This document shows, piece after piece, positions 42,479-54,389 of a DNA stretch of 64,000 nucleotides (positions are counted from its first letter, which is position 1; every line of letters starts with the position of its first letter). Below the pieces are notes generated by a model that was given only the letters and a program-made list of their open reading frames with translations, did no database searches and had not been told where the DNA came from. Position numbers and translations under genes: made by a program. Source of the stretch: Ornithodoros turicata (Eukaryota > Arthropoda > Arachnida > Ixodida > Argasidae); assembly GCF_037126465.1 (NCBI RefSeq), contig NC_088201.1:24040550-24104549 (forward strand), given 5' to 3'.

Positions 42479-45400
42479 TCAGAGAATGCCCAGGAGTTTA
42501 GATTCCCGAAGGAATCGTGTCAGCGCAGACGTGACTTCAGCGTGCTGGGTAGGGCCAAGTAGCACCGCGAGGGAAAGCTCTCGGTAGCCTAGATGAGCAA
42601 GGCGGCGCCGGAGACTCGATCGGTGGACTTCGTACCGCTGGCAGGCAATGAGAATGTGTGGCACATCGGCTTCTACGTTGCACGTTGGGCAAAGAGGTGA
42701 TGGGTGCTGATTCATCTTAAATAGGAGGAGAGGAGTTCGGGCCACATTCAGCCGCAGCCGATGACTCAGCGATTCCTCGATGCGCGGGATGCGGCCAGGC
42801 ACAGCATATGTCATTAAAGGGTCAATGGATTTGAGGAAGGCATTGGTGCGTATAGCTTCTTGCTGAAAGAGCTGTGTGCGGTTGGCAGTGAAGCGGCGGA
42901 TTTTCAGCTGGCACATAGAGTGCGCAAGGGGAAAGACAGTTGGTTGCTCAGCGTCGTGGGCTTGCCGAGCAAGAGCGTCAGCACGATCATTGCCTGAAAT
43001 TCCGACATGGCTCGGGATCCATTGGAACACCACTTCGTGTCCCAGTGATACAAGTTCAGAGTGCAGGGCGATGATCGTGGTATAGGTGTCACTGATGACT
43101 GCGGCAGAGTAAGAGGCCAGCGCCTCCAGAGCCACTTTACTGTCAGTGAGGACCGACCAGGCCCTGGGCGCACACGAGGAGACATGTCTCAAAGCGGCCA
43201 GTAGTGCGAATGCCTCGGCCTCAGCAGATGACATAAGAGGGAGCTTGAAGCCGTGCTCAGCTCCATCCTCTGGGATGCAGAAGGCAGCAGACGACCCAAC
43301 TAGAGAGACTGAAGCATCGGTGTATATCTGGGTGCGATGCCGGTGGTGACTGTAGATGTGGAACAAGGTCAGTTGGCAGGCCACAACTGTTGGCACAACC
43401 TTCTTTTTCCTAAGGCCCGGAATTGACGTTTGTACAGTGGGGTAGTGAAGTGTCCACATGGGTGGCGCAAAGGAAGTCCGGGCGGAAGTTGAGGGGATGT
43501 TGCTTCGTAAACGGCAAATAGCTTGACCGAATGCAGATGCGGGATAACGTTGCGCAATGTCACAGAGGTAATGGGCTGGATGGCGGACAAGATAACGTGT
43601 GTACGCGTGTAAGGCGACACTATCGCGAATAATAAGCACCGATGGCTCGCGTGCCTCCGCCAAAACAGAGAAGGTTTCGGTTGTCTTTGGCACTCCCAAA
43701 CAGAGACGGAGACTTCCGGCTTGAATATTGAGCAGCTCCCGCTCGTGAGTGTTGGAGAGCCCATAAAGGACAGGCAGGCTATAGCGCATAACGCCAAGCA
43801 ACAGGGAGCAGTGCACACGATGGAGGTCAGCACAGGACGGGCCCCATGTGGATCCACAGAGGTGCCGGAGCACATTACAGTAGATGCGGGCGCTAGCAGA
43901 AAGGGAGTTGATCTGCCGCGACCATGTCAGTCCCCTATCAATGATGATGCCTAGATACCGATAATGCGAGACGTAGTTCAGTCTAGAGCCAGCTAGCAGT
44001 AGGGGGTACTTGGTGAAGGAGCGCCGCGTGAATGCCATAGCTACTGTCTTAGCCGGCGAGACCGACAACCCACGGTCAGCAAGATGCGCCACAAGAAGGT
44101 CTAAGGCACGTTGCAGACGACGCTGAATGGCATCACGGAGCGCTGCAGAGGTCCATATGCAAATGTCATCGGCATAGATCGTGATATTGGTATGCTTGGG
44201 CAGAAGAGAAGGGAGATGTGCCAGGATGACATTGAACAGGAGCGGGCTGAGGACGCTCCCTTGTGGAACTCCACGATGCACAAAGTAGTTGGCACTGTCA
44301 CCATCTGCTGTGCGTACGAACAGAGACCTGTCAGAGAGGAAGGCTTGCAACCAGGTAAGGGTGCAGCCACCCACACCAGCTTCTTGAAGCGACGCGACTA
44401 CAACATTATGGAGAACACTGTCGTATGCTTTCGCTACATCCAGGAAGACAGCGGCCGTTAGGAGCCCATCAGACTTTGCTTGCTGGATGGAGGAGACGAG
44501 ATCGATGACATTGTCAATCGCGGACCGCGCTTGCCGGAAACCAGCCATAGCTTCAGGAAAGAATCGGGTGCTCTCAAAATACTAGTTCAATCGTGCGGAT
44601 ACCATCCGTTCCATAACCTTCCCGACACAGCTGGTGAGGGCAATTGGGCGGAAGGCATCAATGGCGTGTGGAGACTTGCCTGGCTTCAGGAGCGGCACTA
44701 TCATTGCATTCTTCCATTCTGCTGGGAAAACACCATCCCGCCAACAATTATTGTAGAGCTTAAGGAGTGCGTGTCGGCCATGGAGGGGTAGATTTTGGAG
44801 GGCCTTGTACGTAATACAGTCAGGCCCAGGAGAGGTGAGGGGTGATTTCCTTAGGGCAGCCTCCAACTCCATGAAGGAGAACGGGACATCCAGACATTGC
44901 TCCTGCGAGGATTCCAGGACGACCGGGATGGCACGAGCTGACGATCCCTGAGACATCGAAGCTGACGTTAGACGGGCACAGTATTCATTTGCAACGTCGA
45001 TTTCCGAGCGTGAGGTTGCTAGCGCGAGTGCTTGAAAGGGGCGCCGTTGAGCAACAGGTGTAGAGAGTGCCCTGAGTATGCTCCATATTCTGGAAAGTGG
45101 CGTCCGCGGAGATAAAGAGCTCGCAAAGCGCCGCCAGCGGTTTCTTGCAAGGGTGGCCAGGTGTCCCTGTATGGCCTTCTGAATGCGTCGTGCTTCAGCG
45201 ATGTGACACGGGAGACCGGAACGACGAGCCTTCCGTTCAGCCCGACGACGAATAGCACGCAACCGTTCATACTCTGCATCAATAGCTGAGAAGGCGATGG
45301 GGACACGGCGCGCCGTTGTAGTGCGAGTCACCGCGTCGGTTACGACTTCAGCAAAGGAGGAAGAAGTCAGATGCTCTAGCTGCTGGTCTCTGAAGGCCCA

Positions 45401-46123
45401 CTCAAGGGTGGACCGAAAGGCGTTCCAGTCGGAGCTCTTGATGCAGCGTGTAAGTGGGGAGCGCTGCGCACCACGAATGTTAATCAGCACAGGGAAGTGA
45501 TCGCTGCCAAGGAGTTCTGCACCAACTTGCCACGAGAAGCGCCGCGCTATAGATGAAGACACTGCCGTAAGGTCCAAGCACGAAGACAGGCGCATTGCCT
45601 GAATGAATGTTGGTGACCCATCATTGAGGAGGCACAGATCCAAACGCGTAAACAGAGACGCTAACTGCCGGCCCCTCGCATCAGAGCGCGTACTTCCCCA
45701 GATAACGTTGTGGGCATTAAAGTCCCCGCAGAGCACGTAGGGAGGAGGAAGAGAGTGAAGTAGTTCTTCGAGACTGTCTGTGTTGAAGGCTGACGCCGGC
45801 GGCAAGTAAAGAGACAGAACAGTGACGTCCATAGAGCCCAAACGGACTGTGCAGCTGACGCACTCTCCTCTGCCATTCGTTTGCAAGGGTCTATGTATGA
45901 CGGGTATGTCAGAGCGAACGAAAAGGGCTGCAGAGCTTTGACCTTCACCAGGCTTGGAGACGTACGTAGTATAGCCAGATAAGCGAAAAGACTCGGATAT
46001 CCTGCATTCGGAGATGCATATCAAGGGGAACTTGTGCCGCCACACGAACTGGCGGAAATCGGGGAGCTTAGACGGCAAACTCCTCGAATTCCACTGAAAG
46101 ATGGTAGTTGACTTGTACTCCAC
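42479..46123 (-). pseudogene. I-clade LINE B, ORF2: endonuclease, reverse transcriptase, RNase H, zinc region
   Basis: About 1,214 codons in a single frame, broken only by TAG at 44582-44584 between two RT blocks. Endonuclease: QWNSRSLPSKLPD, ICISECRI, LCGDFNAHN and GSDHFPV. RT: FRPIALTSCVGKVMERMV before the stop; MAGFRQARSAIDNV, FLDVAKAYDSV, RGVPQGSVLSPLLFN and YADD after it. RNase H: YTDASVSLVGSSAAF, SAEAEAFALL, LTDSKVALEA and WIPSHVGISGNDRADA, all catalytic residues present. The C-terminus has CPTC...H-x4-C (CPTCNVEADVPHILIAC). The first codon aligned with the ATG of LINE A is GTG (46121-46123), with a stop a few codons upstream, so the start also seems lost. A recently active element with two small lesions; ORF1 precedes it by 173 bases. 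Confidence 0.93.
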
Positions 46124-46296
46124 TGCAGCTAAGCTAGCTCATGCACTGTTCGCTGAACATTCTCAGACAGTCCGTGCCCACACAATCAGTAAGGAAGGAA
46201 CAGTAGCAGGTAGGGAGAAGAGACAGAAGACAGAAGAGAGAAGAGAAAAAGACAGAAGAGAAGGGGGGACAAAGTATGGCCGGTGTGGAGGTAGTG

Positions 46297-47478
46297 TTAT
46301 GACGAGCTATGCCGTTGCCTGCGGCCTCTTCGAGGCGACACCAGCATCCACCGAGCAGCATTTCCGTCCGCAATGTCGGACGAATCTGTGTCGCCCGCAG
46401 ACGTCATCTCTTCATTAATAAGTGTGTCGCTCGAGTGCTCCAAGGGGTCGCTTGCAAGATCAGGTCTTAAAGCTTTGACGACGACCCCAGCCGGTGACGT
46501 CGATGGCTTCCGCTTCGAAGAGCCGTCACGGTGGTCCATAGTGTCCGCCCACGAGGATGAACTCATGCCCTCAACCTCGCCGGCGCAGGAAGCAGGAACC
46601 AAAGATGCCACTTGGGTCACTGGTTCCCGTGGAATGTTCCGATCACCAGCATCAGCATTCACAGCTCTCCCGGTTTCTGGTGCGAGAAGATTCGGAGGGC
46701 TGCACTCAGGGTGAGCCGCCGGCGCACATAGTCCACTGGCACTGGGGTGTTCATTCACCACCTCCACATCCTCATCCGCACTGTGGTCCATTAGCTCCGT
46801 CCCTTGATCGTGAGCAGCTACAGCAGCCGCATAAGACCGAGGACAAAAGGTGGCTTCATGTCCAAACCGTCGACAACTGCTGCACTGGGGAACGCTGCAG
46901 TCCCGACGAATATGTCCCAGGCGTTTGCATCGCAGACAAAGTTGAGGCCGATCTTTGCACAGGACTAACACTTGACTACCACGGATATTGATTAGATGGG
47001 GGACGTCCTCAGGCGTGATATCTTTCTTCAGGCGGAGCTTTACAGCTCGGGAAAGAGAACCAACGTTCCCCAACTCAGGATCGGACCAGGTGATCTTAGC
47101 TGTCTCCTCGACGTTGCCGTAGTTTACAAACGCTGCTCGTATATCGTGCTCCTTTACAGCAGTAGGAACCCAGTTCAATCGCAAATGAAGAACTGGATTC
47201 GTGGCCTCTAATACGACACACTTCTTGCCTTTAACTGTGAGCGCACGGTGAGACAAGAAGCTTGTTTTCGCTGCAGGGGTTCTAAACTGCAAGAGCCAGA
47301 CGTGGTTGTAGTGGTACTGACCCAGATCTTCTACGTCAGAGAATTGGAGAAGGGGCCGAAGAGCGAGCTTGAAGTCCTTCACAGTGTAAGGCCTACCGGT
47401 GACATCGGCATGGAGAACGGAGCAGAGACTGAAGTCGGGCGGGCAGGCCTTTATGGGAACCTCGTGTTTTCCTACCAC
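46297..47478 (-). CDS. I-clade LINE B, ORF1: gag-like nucleic-acid-binding protein
   Basis: A 393-codon frame that remains open upstream to a TAG near 47550, so the true start is uncertain and no strong ATG was seen. The N-terminal half has an RRM-like alternation around YNHVWLLQFRTPAAKTSF and RLNWVPTAVKEHDIRAAF. Two CCHC knuckles follow: CLRCKRLGHIRRDC and CSSCRRFGHEATFC (about residues 190-225). The C-terminal part is Ser/Pro/Asp-rich and probably disordered. Such proteins coat LINE RNA and deliver it to the nucleus. No stop interrupts it. Confidence 0.88.
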   Translation of the reverse strand: MVGKHEVPIKACPPDFSLCSVLHADVTGRPYTVKDFKLALRPLLQFSDVEDLGQYHYNHVWLLQFRTPAAKTSFLSHRALTVKGKKCVVLEATNPVLHLRLNWVPTAVKEHDIRAAFVNYGNVEETAKITWSDPELGNVGSLSRAVKLRLKKDITPEDVPHLINIRGSQVLVLCKDRPQLCLRCKRLGHIRRDCSVPQCSSCRRFGHEATFCPRSYAAAVAAHDQGTELMDHSADEDVEVVNEHPSASGLCAPAAHPECSPPNLLAPETGRAVNADAGDRNIPREPVTQVASLVPASCAGEVEGMSSSSWADTMDHRDGSSKRKPSTSPAGVVVKALRPDLASDPLEHSSDTLINEEMTSAGDTDSSDIADGNAARWMLVSPRRGRRQRHSSS

Positions 47479-47642
47479 GCGTTTCAGGTGACACCTACGC
47501 CACGCGTACTCTGTGGTATCCGTGTACGTATACGGGCAGCAAATGATTCTCTATTTGGTCCTGAGTGAAACGAACCCAGTAGGCACAGCACTGAGAATTT
47601 TACAAAAACAAAGGGCTTTTATTCTTACGCATCTCCGTGTCT

Positions 47643-47707
47643 GTGCAAAGGTACCTCAGGTATACCTTTGCACTTATAGATAGTTCTCCTGCCTGATGAC
47701 AATGCAT
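47643..47707 (+). repeat. Hairpin plus TGATGACAATGCAT motif with 11-bp stem
   Basis: GTGCAAAGGTA (47643-47653) pairs perfectly with TACCTTTGCAC (47663-47673) around a 9-nt loop. TAGTTCTCCTGCCTGATGAC and AATGCATA follow. Layout and tail match 2360-2398 and 2678-2714, but the stem sequence is different and longer. It lies just beyond the 5' end of LINE B. Confidence 0.65.
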
Positions 47708-47799
47708 ACATCTCAGTTGTGCAGCCAAAATACGTAGCGAAAACCTGCTAGGAAAATTGCTGTTCGTTACATAACACAACAGGGTGCTCATTCTTATTC

Positions 47800-49400
47800 G
47801 TTACATATTAAAAAAAAAGCTATCAAAGCTACAGAGATGATGTTGTTGCAGGTGGGCTCTACGGTCAGAAGGACACCCTTTCATGGAGAGCATGTAACTA
47901 CACGATGACTAATTACATAAAATTAATAAATTACTATTTGATTAGGAAATTTTGGGCAGAAGCGATATAGCAGAGTACTCGTTCAAAGCCATTCTATCTT
48001 TTGAGAAACCTAATATGAGCGAGTGCCGTAAAATATCCATCGCCGAATTTCGCTATGCAAATCGAGTCAACACAAAAAAACAGCGCGCGTCAGGACTCAG
48101 GAGTGTGCGTATGACCTAGTACCGTCCTCGCTGCGCTCCCGATCGGCGTGGTTTCGGTTTCGGTTGATTTGCATATCAAAAATCGACGATGGATACTTCA
48201 ACGCACGTGCGCGTTTTATATTTTTATAAATGGAGTGGCTTTCAACAAGGATTATCTTCCATTCTTCTATCCCGCTTTCGTCCAGAATCCCCTAATTAAA
48301 GACTTAACGAATTTTAGTTAATGAACTTAGGTCATCTTGTGCGGTTACGTACGTGTTCGAGAGGATGTCCGCCTACCCATATAACTCAACTGCAAAAACG
48401 ACATCTATGCTGCTCTCGTAGCTCTTCTTTTTTTTTTTTTTTTGCGTAAAAGATCTGTGACGGATAAAAATGAACACCATGTATCAGGAGAGTAAAATGA
48501 TTCTTCGAGCCACCTTGAACAGCCCACTCGATGTTAATGTCTCTTTAGGTAATCATATTGAACTTCATACGGAATTCTCAGGCACATCAGCAGAATGTCT
48601 CCGAACGGTGATTTATCCAGAAAACCCCCTCATATTGTTTCCTGTAAGTCCTCAGCACGGGGACCAGTCTGTTATTTCAGCTTTAGACACATGTCGATAA
48701 TAATACATAATGCTGTTACAATGTGACTGTAATAAAAACAACCTACAGCTATGCTTATAGTTCGATAAAACTCGTGCAAAACCAAAGCACAGCCTGAGGA
48801 AAAGCTTTTATACGATTCACCGTTGCACACAGGCCTATCTCAAAACAGGCTCGCGCAGACACGGGTTGAACGGGATCACATACGTTCGAAGGTTAAGTGC
48901 ACTGTCAAACAAGTGCCACAGCATTCCAGCAGCTGTGATGCGAATTTTCAGTCTAGAAACAAAGCGCAAAGAACGTCGCACGGTGGAAGTGTGGAAAATA
49001 AGGCATAGGCAAAGGTAACACAGAAGGGAGTACACTGGAATCGAAATATAATTTAATCTTGTCACGGGTACACGCGTTCCTAAAGAAAGACGCGCCCAAA
49101 TAGAGGGACGCGGTTGCGTACGTCAGAGAGACAGCAACAGCAACAACGTAACCAAATGCAGAGTGCAACGTCATTATTACAGCCCCGGCCTGGAGGCGCA
49201 AGAAAGGATTTGTGAACCCAATTTCATTTTCAAGCAACCGGCAACTCAATGAAGTGATCGTTGCGCGGGCCCGTGGCAAATGGTCTTTAAGGCAATGCCT
49301 CTTTTCTCGGTAATCGGAGAGGATTTCTACGAGTGATTAAAATTACGATGCGTAACTCTCAATGCAGAATTCCCGAAGGATATTAAGGAGGGAGCCGGTT
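47800..49400. other. Mostly unassigned; weak fold-back at 48020-48212
   Basis: AATATCCATCGCCGAATTTC and TATGCAAATCGA near 48030-48066 are mirrored by TTGATTTGCATATCAAAAAT and CGACGATGGATA near 48170-48205, suggesting an old MITE. A T run occupies 48427-48444. Nothing else was recognised. Confidence 0.45.
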
Positions 49401-50255
49401 GGATGACAGATTCTCGTCTAATGCAACCGGACAGTTTTGATCCCGTCGTGAGAATCGATAATCAAGCTCTCCCGCCCCGTCGCCAAACCGGCTCAAACGA
49501 AAATCAAGGCTGTCAATATCGGCCCCCAATCGAGGCCATCCCACCGTGCTGCGACACCAGGGGGCGGGTGGGCGGCGCCGCTGCAAATAACGACTGCCGA
49601 ATTAATCACCGAAACTCGATTACTGTTAGACTGAACAGGGAGGGTATGGACAAGGGAATTAGCTGGCGGATATCGAATAGACTGCAAGGCGATGGAATGG
49701 TTGCTATATCTCGTAACTTGCGCAGCCAGGATGGATCTCGGAGTTGCGAAATCCAGGGAGATTGACTCTCCGAAATGAGAACTTCCGAAGAGCTAAGCCC
49801 GTCTCCTAGTAGCATTCTACCCGTGGAAGATGCGTCTCGACACCGAAAGTAATAACGCGTCTTTTCCCCAGAGCAACACGTCTACTTTCCTCAGATCCCA
49901 TAAGTCCTAATGATGTAGCCCCACGAGCTGAGTGATGTAGCCGAGACATAATACGCCTCCGAGGAAGCCTTTCATCTATGCCACTCACATTTCACCCACT
50001 AGGCCGTGTAACATATCTTCACTGATATTGTGTGGATCGCATCCTGACATGCAGGTCAAAGATATCGGCTTATGCCAAAGGCATGCGGATTCCAACTGCC
50101 CAGTCTTAGCGAACGTTCCATGCTCACAAGCGTACATCCACGAAAACGCATACTGATATACATATATCACGGGTGCAGTCGCAAAGTGTGTGTTCTGCAA
50201 CTTGCGGCACCGCCTGACTACAAGCAAATGAACGAGCGAAGAAGCGACCGTGTGT
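49400..50255. other. Unassigned sequence
   Basis: Overlapping open frames on both strands near 49400-49765 show no family resemblance. No repeat termini were seen. Confidence 0.35.
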
Positions 50256-50261
50256 GTGTGT

Positions 50262-50335
50262 GGGGGGGGGGGGGTATATTTATTAGACGAAAAGGGAAAA
50301 AAAAACGGGGGAAAGGTCAGCCAAACGAGACGTCG
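50262..50335 (-). mobile_element. Retroelement 3' end linked to a G13 tract, copy 3
   Basis: A (TG)n stretch and a run of 13 G (50262-50274) precede TATATTTATTAGACGAAAAG, an A-rich stretch and GGAAAGGTCAGCCAAACG. On the - strand this gives GTTTGGCTGACCTTTCC ... CTAATAAATATA and poly(C), as at 23425-23500. Confidence 0.65.
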
Positions 50336-50432
50336 GTTTGACCGTCGTCGTCCTCGGCCGTGTCGCTGCTTTACGCAACAGACACCAACATCGCACACTC
50401 AATTCCATCATAGATATACCCAGGCCAGAGAA

Positions 50433-50656
50433 AGTACAGCACTGTGCACACTTAACAGAAACACGACCTGCGTACAATCGGTGGCCCCAGTAGAAAGTGC
50501 GCACGGGTTCCCGGCAATGCGAGTTGCAAACATGAAGGTCAGGTTTCGACTTACATGTTTACTACTCGCATTGTGGCGAACCCTTGCGCACTTTCTACTG
50601 GGGCCACCGATTGTACGGAGGTCGTGTTACTGTTAAGTGTGCACAGTGCTGTATAC
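50433..50656. mobile_element. Fold-back element, about 95-bp arms
   Basis: AGTACAGCACTGTGCACACT, TACAATCGGTGGCCCCAGTA and AGAAAGTGCGCA on the left are repeated in inverse on the right (TGCGCACTTTCTACTGGGGC, CACCGATTGTAC, AGTGTGCACAGTGCTGTA). The central loop is about 30 bases. No coding content. Confidence 0.85.
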
Positions 50657-50929
50657 TTCACCGGCTTTAACAGAATATGTCATTCGGGAACACGTTTGTA
50701 CACACATGTATTGACATCCGAGCGATGCCCGAGCGATGCCCGAGCGGTGCCACAACCTCTCCGGTGTTTGCTGGTGCGTGAAGGAAGCTCAACAGCATGT
50801 TCTTATACAGAAAAGGATCCCTTTCGTACGGGACAGAAGGCACTGCGAAGAACCCTGAAGAGTGTAGCGACCAGCAACTGAGGTGGTGGGTGGTGAAAGG
50901 GCTCGCCGTTGTCGGCCTCACAGAGGTGG

Positions 50930-51065
50930 GCAACGTCACGACTGACGCCCTGGGGGAATGTGCGTCCTGGGCCGACTTCTAAAGGAACTGTGCCGACATA
51001 TGTCTGAAAGCGTCTGAGGAAAACCCAGGAAAAACCCCAGACAGCACAGCCGGCACCGGCCGGCC
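50930..51065 (-). mobile_element. SINE fragment, head type 2 junction and 5' body
   Basis: On the - strand it reads GGCTGTGCTGTCTGG, CCTGGGTTTTCC, ATGTCGGCACAG and AAGTCGGCCCAGGACGCA. These are the junction and first half of the body of the SINE at 58440-58540. The tRNA-like head and 3' half are missing or diverged. Confidence 0.7.
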
Positions 51066-51876
51066 AGCAATTGAGACTCTGCGTTTACGTATAAATCTCT
51101 CCAATTACCTATTTACTCTTCTTCATTGTCAAGTAGCCACATTCATCCGTATTCATTCACATGATCATCATCAGCCGCTGTACTCGCGCGCGTTCAGGTC
51201 GTGGCTCTTCGAAATCCTTGCATAGCCTGTCTAGCACGACTCAGTCATTTTTATCACGCCTCCAACAAATCGGTGACAGGACGTGAGAGAACAAGACATT
51301 CGGTAGCAGACGTTTTGACATAAGGAAAGTGTTGGAAGCATAGGTCGACGCGATAATGATCGCGGCAGCCTTGCCAGTGCTTCGTGATCGCGATCATCAG
51401 GCTTTGCGATAACGCATTGCGATCATGATTGCGCCAACCTATGGTTGGAAGACAGTCCTACCGCCCGTCGTGAACGTACGCTATATTCATTCGTTCATGG
51501 TTTATCGGCCATTCTCTTTTATCATGTTTTCAGAGAAGCGTAGGGGAGGCGTAGTTTAGTAGTCTGCTGCAGTGAATTGTTGTGCAGTGAATCCTTCCAG
51601 ACAATGTACCTAAAGAAGAAAACCTGGCGGCCTATGTGGTGACGCAACGAGGCATAAAGTGATACATTCTATTGATTCGCTGCATTGCAAAGAAATTACA
51701 CGTATATTTTAAAATTCTAGAGCAGCTTCACTGAGCACAGACGTCGACTCAACTCGCACCTTCATAGGCGAGCCACAGACGATCGCAAGCTGAACATTGC
51801 CTGAATTGCACGAATTGCCTGTTGAAACTGAAGATCCGCTCCCACGTACGGCAAGGGCACATACGGCAAGGAAACA

Positions 51877-52008
51877 GCCTGACTGAGCTTGGGCAGCAAC
51901 ATAAAAAGACGACACGCACGAGAGCTCAAACCAGCAGAATCGCTGCTTCGTTTGAGCCCTCATTCGTGTCTTTGTGTGTGTGTGTGTTGCTGCCCAAGCT
52001 CAGTGTTT
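51877..52008. mobile_element. Palindromic MITE, TGAGCTTGGGCAGCAAC ends
   Basis: TGAGCTTGGGCAGCAAC on the left and GTTGCTGCCCAAGCTCA on the right, with inner inverted parts GAGCTCAAAC and GTTTGAGCCC. A (TG)n stretch interrupts the right arm. Confidence 0.8.
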
Positions 52009-52009
52009 T

Positions 52010-52530
52010 CTTCACGGATATTATCCACCAGCCTTCTTGCGTCTATGCCATCCTATCTGTAGTTGCTCTCCGCTTGCGTTATGCAACAACATGTTCTTCA
52101 CGTCCTCCACCACCTTGTCGATAGGCCCGCAATGAAGCAAGACGTCGGTCTCGCTGCTCGGGAGACTATCTTGCACGCTTCTCTCGCTACGCCTTGGCAT
52201 GTTCTCTCTTCTGATCGGTATTCTATCCTTTAGTTAAGGGCTATTTTCTTGGTCGTCTAATGACCCCCTTCGCAGTCGTAGCACACACAACATAGTCGAT
52301 GGTATACTCTACCAGCTAGGCCTGAACCCACAGCCACGTGGTCTGATACTGCGCCACCTGCCGCCGCCGGCTGTAAGCTCGCCAGTGGGTTTGCAGGCTG
52401 CGCCACGCGCCGACGCTTCGTCTCCTGCTGCGCCGCATATGGGCTCCTTTTCAGTGCGGTACCCTTGGCACGATCTATCGCCGCTCAGCGCTACTATTGA
52501 GTTTTCGCTTACATTGCGCAGAAAGTTCTG
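52010..52530. other. Unassigned sequence
   Basis: No gene or repeat family recognised between the MITE and the hAT end. Confidence 0.35.
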
Positions 52531-52660
52531 CAGTGACGGGAAATACTTTAAGTACCAAGCACATTTCTGAGTACTTGTACTTTAAGTACATTCCAAATTG
52601 TGTACTTTGTACTGTAAGCACTTTTATTCAGTACTTTTCCATCAAGTATCCAACTGGTAA
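52531..52660 (+). mobile_element. hAT terminal fragment (CAGTGACGGGAAATACTTTA)
   Basis: Begins CAGTGACGGG with subterminal TTTAAGTAC and GTACTTGTACTTTAAGTAC repeats, as in the element at 22846-23779. No opposite end was found, so this looks like a single broken end. Confidence 0.65.
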
Positions 52661-53480
52661 TAATAATAATACAAAAAGACGTATCAGCAAATAACTTTTG
52701 TGCCTGTTAAGGTCATTATAGAAGCAGAAAATGCAGTGTTGACTGGCTTGAAATTTTGATAGGCAGGAACACACTGCGATGTACTTCAAAAGTTCAAAGT
52801 CACGAGCATGGTGGCGGTTATGGTGGAACTCCTTTGTAGTCGGCCATGCTTAGGCGGACATGAGTATACGCACGCACACTACGCACTGCAATGGGCAACG
52901 GGGTAATTTATAGTTGAATCTGTTCTGTGTTTACAGGACCTGATTCCTCTGTCACTTGTACCTTTGAATTTTCAGTGCAAGGATGTCTTTTCACAATATA
53001 TGATAAGTTTTAATTGTATAATGAATGAGAAAGGGAGACATTAAAAGGAGCACATGCTTCGCTTCAGAGGTGAAACAAAGTGAGTTAATCACATAACTTG
53101 AAATGAATATGTGAAGCGTTGATTATGCAATAAGTGTAACATAAAATGTTTGACATGTTTTGTCAGAATGTTCGGATGGCAATATCAGGGGTGGAAGTGG
53201 TGTCAGGACGTTTGGAGCTACAATGGGAGCAGCAAAAATCTGCTTCTGGAGCAGATATGGAGCAGGAAAAATAGCATTATGGAGCACATACGCAGGAATT
53301 TGTAGCAGAAACGCCCGGTACGCAGCTTGGCTCCAAGATTATTTGAGCTCAGGGTCATGAGCACATGGTTTCAGCACAGGGTCACAAGAGATGAGCTTGT
53401 CATATACTGCCAGATATACCATGAATCATGGGAAGCTAACCATTTGCTTAATGCAAAAACAAAAATATCAGTGTACAAAA
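52661..53480. other. Unassigned AT-rich sequence
   Basis: No feature except repeated GGAGCA words near 53215-53290. Confidence 0.35.
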
Positions 53481-53735
53481 TTTTGTTGACTAGTTAGTAT
53501 ATGACTAGTTAAAACGTACACACACTGGTGAAAACTAACACTCATTTCGTTGACTAGCTTGCATGACTATTTAAAACGTACACACACTGCGGTAGAAACT
53601 AGTGCACATTTTGTTGACCAACTGGCATGACTAGTTAAAACACACACACACGCTGGTGAAAACGAGTACGCATATTGTTGACTAGCTAGCATGACTAGTT
53701 AAAACGTGCACACACACTGGTGAAGAATAGTATAA
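53481..53735 (+). repeat. Tandem array, four units of about 64 bp
   Basis: Units starting near 53481, 53545, 53609 and 53673 share TTGTTGACTAG, CATGACTAGTTAAAACG and CACACACACTGGTGAA. They diverge moderately, mainly by point changes, and period length is kept. Confidence 0.88.
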
Positions 53736-54291
53736 AATGAAACTTCCCACACTACTCGAAGGCAATCACAATACACAATCAGACGAACGTTGTATACTTT
53801 CAGCACTGACCGAAAAACATCAAACTAAGGATAATTGTACCCATCTCCGCACTGAACACGTGTAACAGGTTATCCCTTACTTTTCCTGTTCTGCAGGATA
53901 CTGTCAATGCACTGGAGACTGGAGTAACTTTGGCAATTTTGAGTTTGCGTCCTCCAGCACAACGCTTGCACTCTCTACTTTCCCTATGTCCTTTGACTTG
54001 ACACCTTGGCTGACAAGTGACTGGGCATTCAAATGAAAGGAGTTTGGAGTGTTGCCACATGTGATTGTAGCTGTTTTGGCTGAACCAGCTCGTCGAGCAC
54101 TTCTGCCTTGAAATGTGGCCCAAGCCCGTCAGAAACAACGTACGAAAGTTTCTTCCTTCCGCACTGAAAGTTCTTTGCGATCATTGAATCGGGAAATATG
54201 GCCGGGAAAATCTCCGTAGCGACATGTGTAGGGGACGGAGTTCGTAACCACTGAAAGTGCGAAAATGGTCGCTACTTTTAACGTACTTTCC
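53736..54291 (-). other. Unassigned; 112-codon open frame with Cys cluster (53800-54138, -)
   Basis: The frame encodes a Cys-rich stretch, FECPVTCQPRCQVKGHR then ECKRCAGG, but matches no family I can name. It could be an exon or a chance frame beside the LTR element. Confidence 0.3.
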
Positions 54292-54389
54292 TGTGCAAGA
54301 ATGTAGAAGGTCCCAGTAACGGACGATGAACTAAAATGAACGAGGCCCTCTCACGGGCGGTGATGCCGATGACGTTCCTATGTGGTGCA
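54292..54389 (-). repeat. LTR copy 1 (internally deleted)
   Basis: TGTGCAAGAATGTAGAAGGT at one end and ATGACGTTCCTATGTGGTGC at the other match both ends of the 483-bp copy at 56296-56778, but about 385 central bases are absent. In - orientation it would be the 3' LTR. Confidence 0.75.

Noticed and set aside
49403..49765. 120-codon frame
   Set aside because: No family resemblance and equally long frames on the other strand.
53481..53735. Possible CRISPR-type array
   Set aside because: Units are contiguous diverged tandem repeats with no unique spacers.
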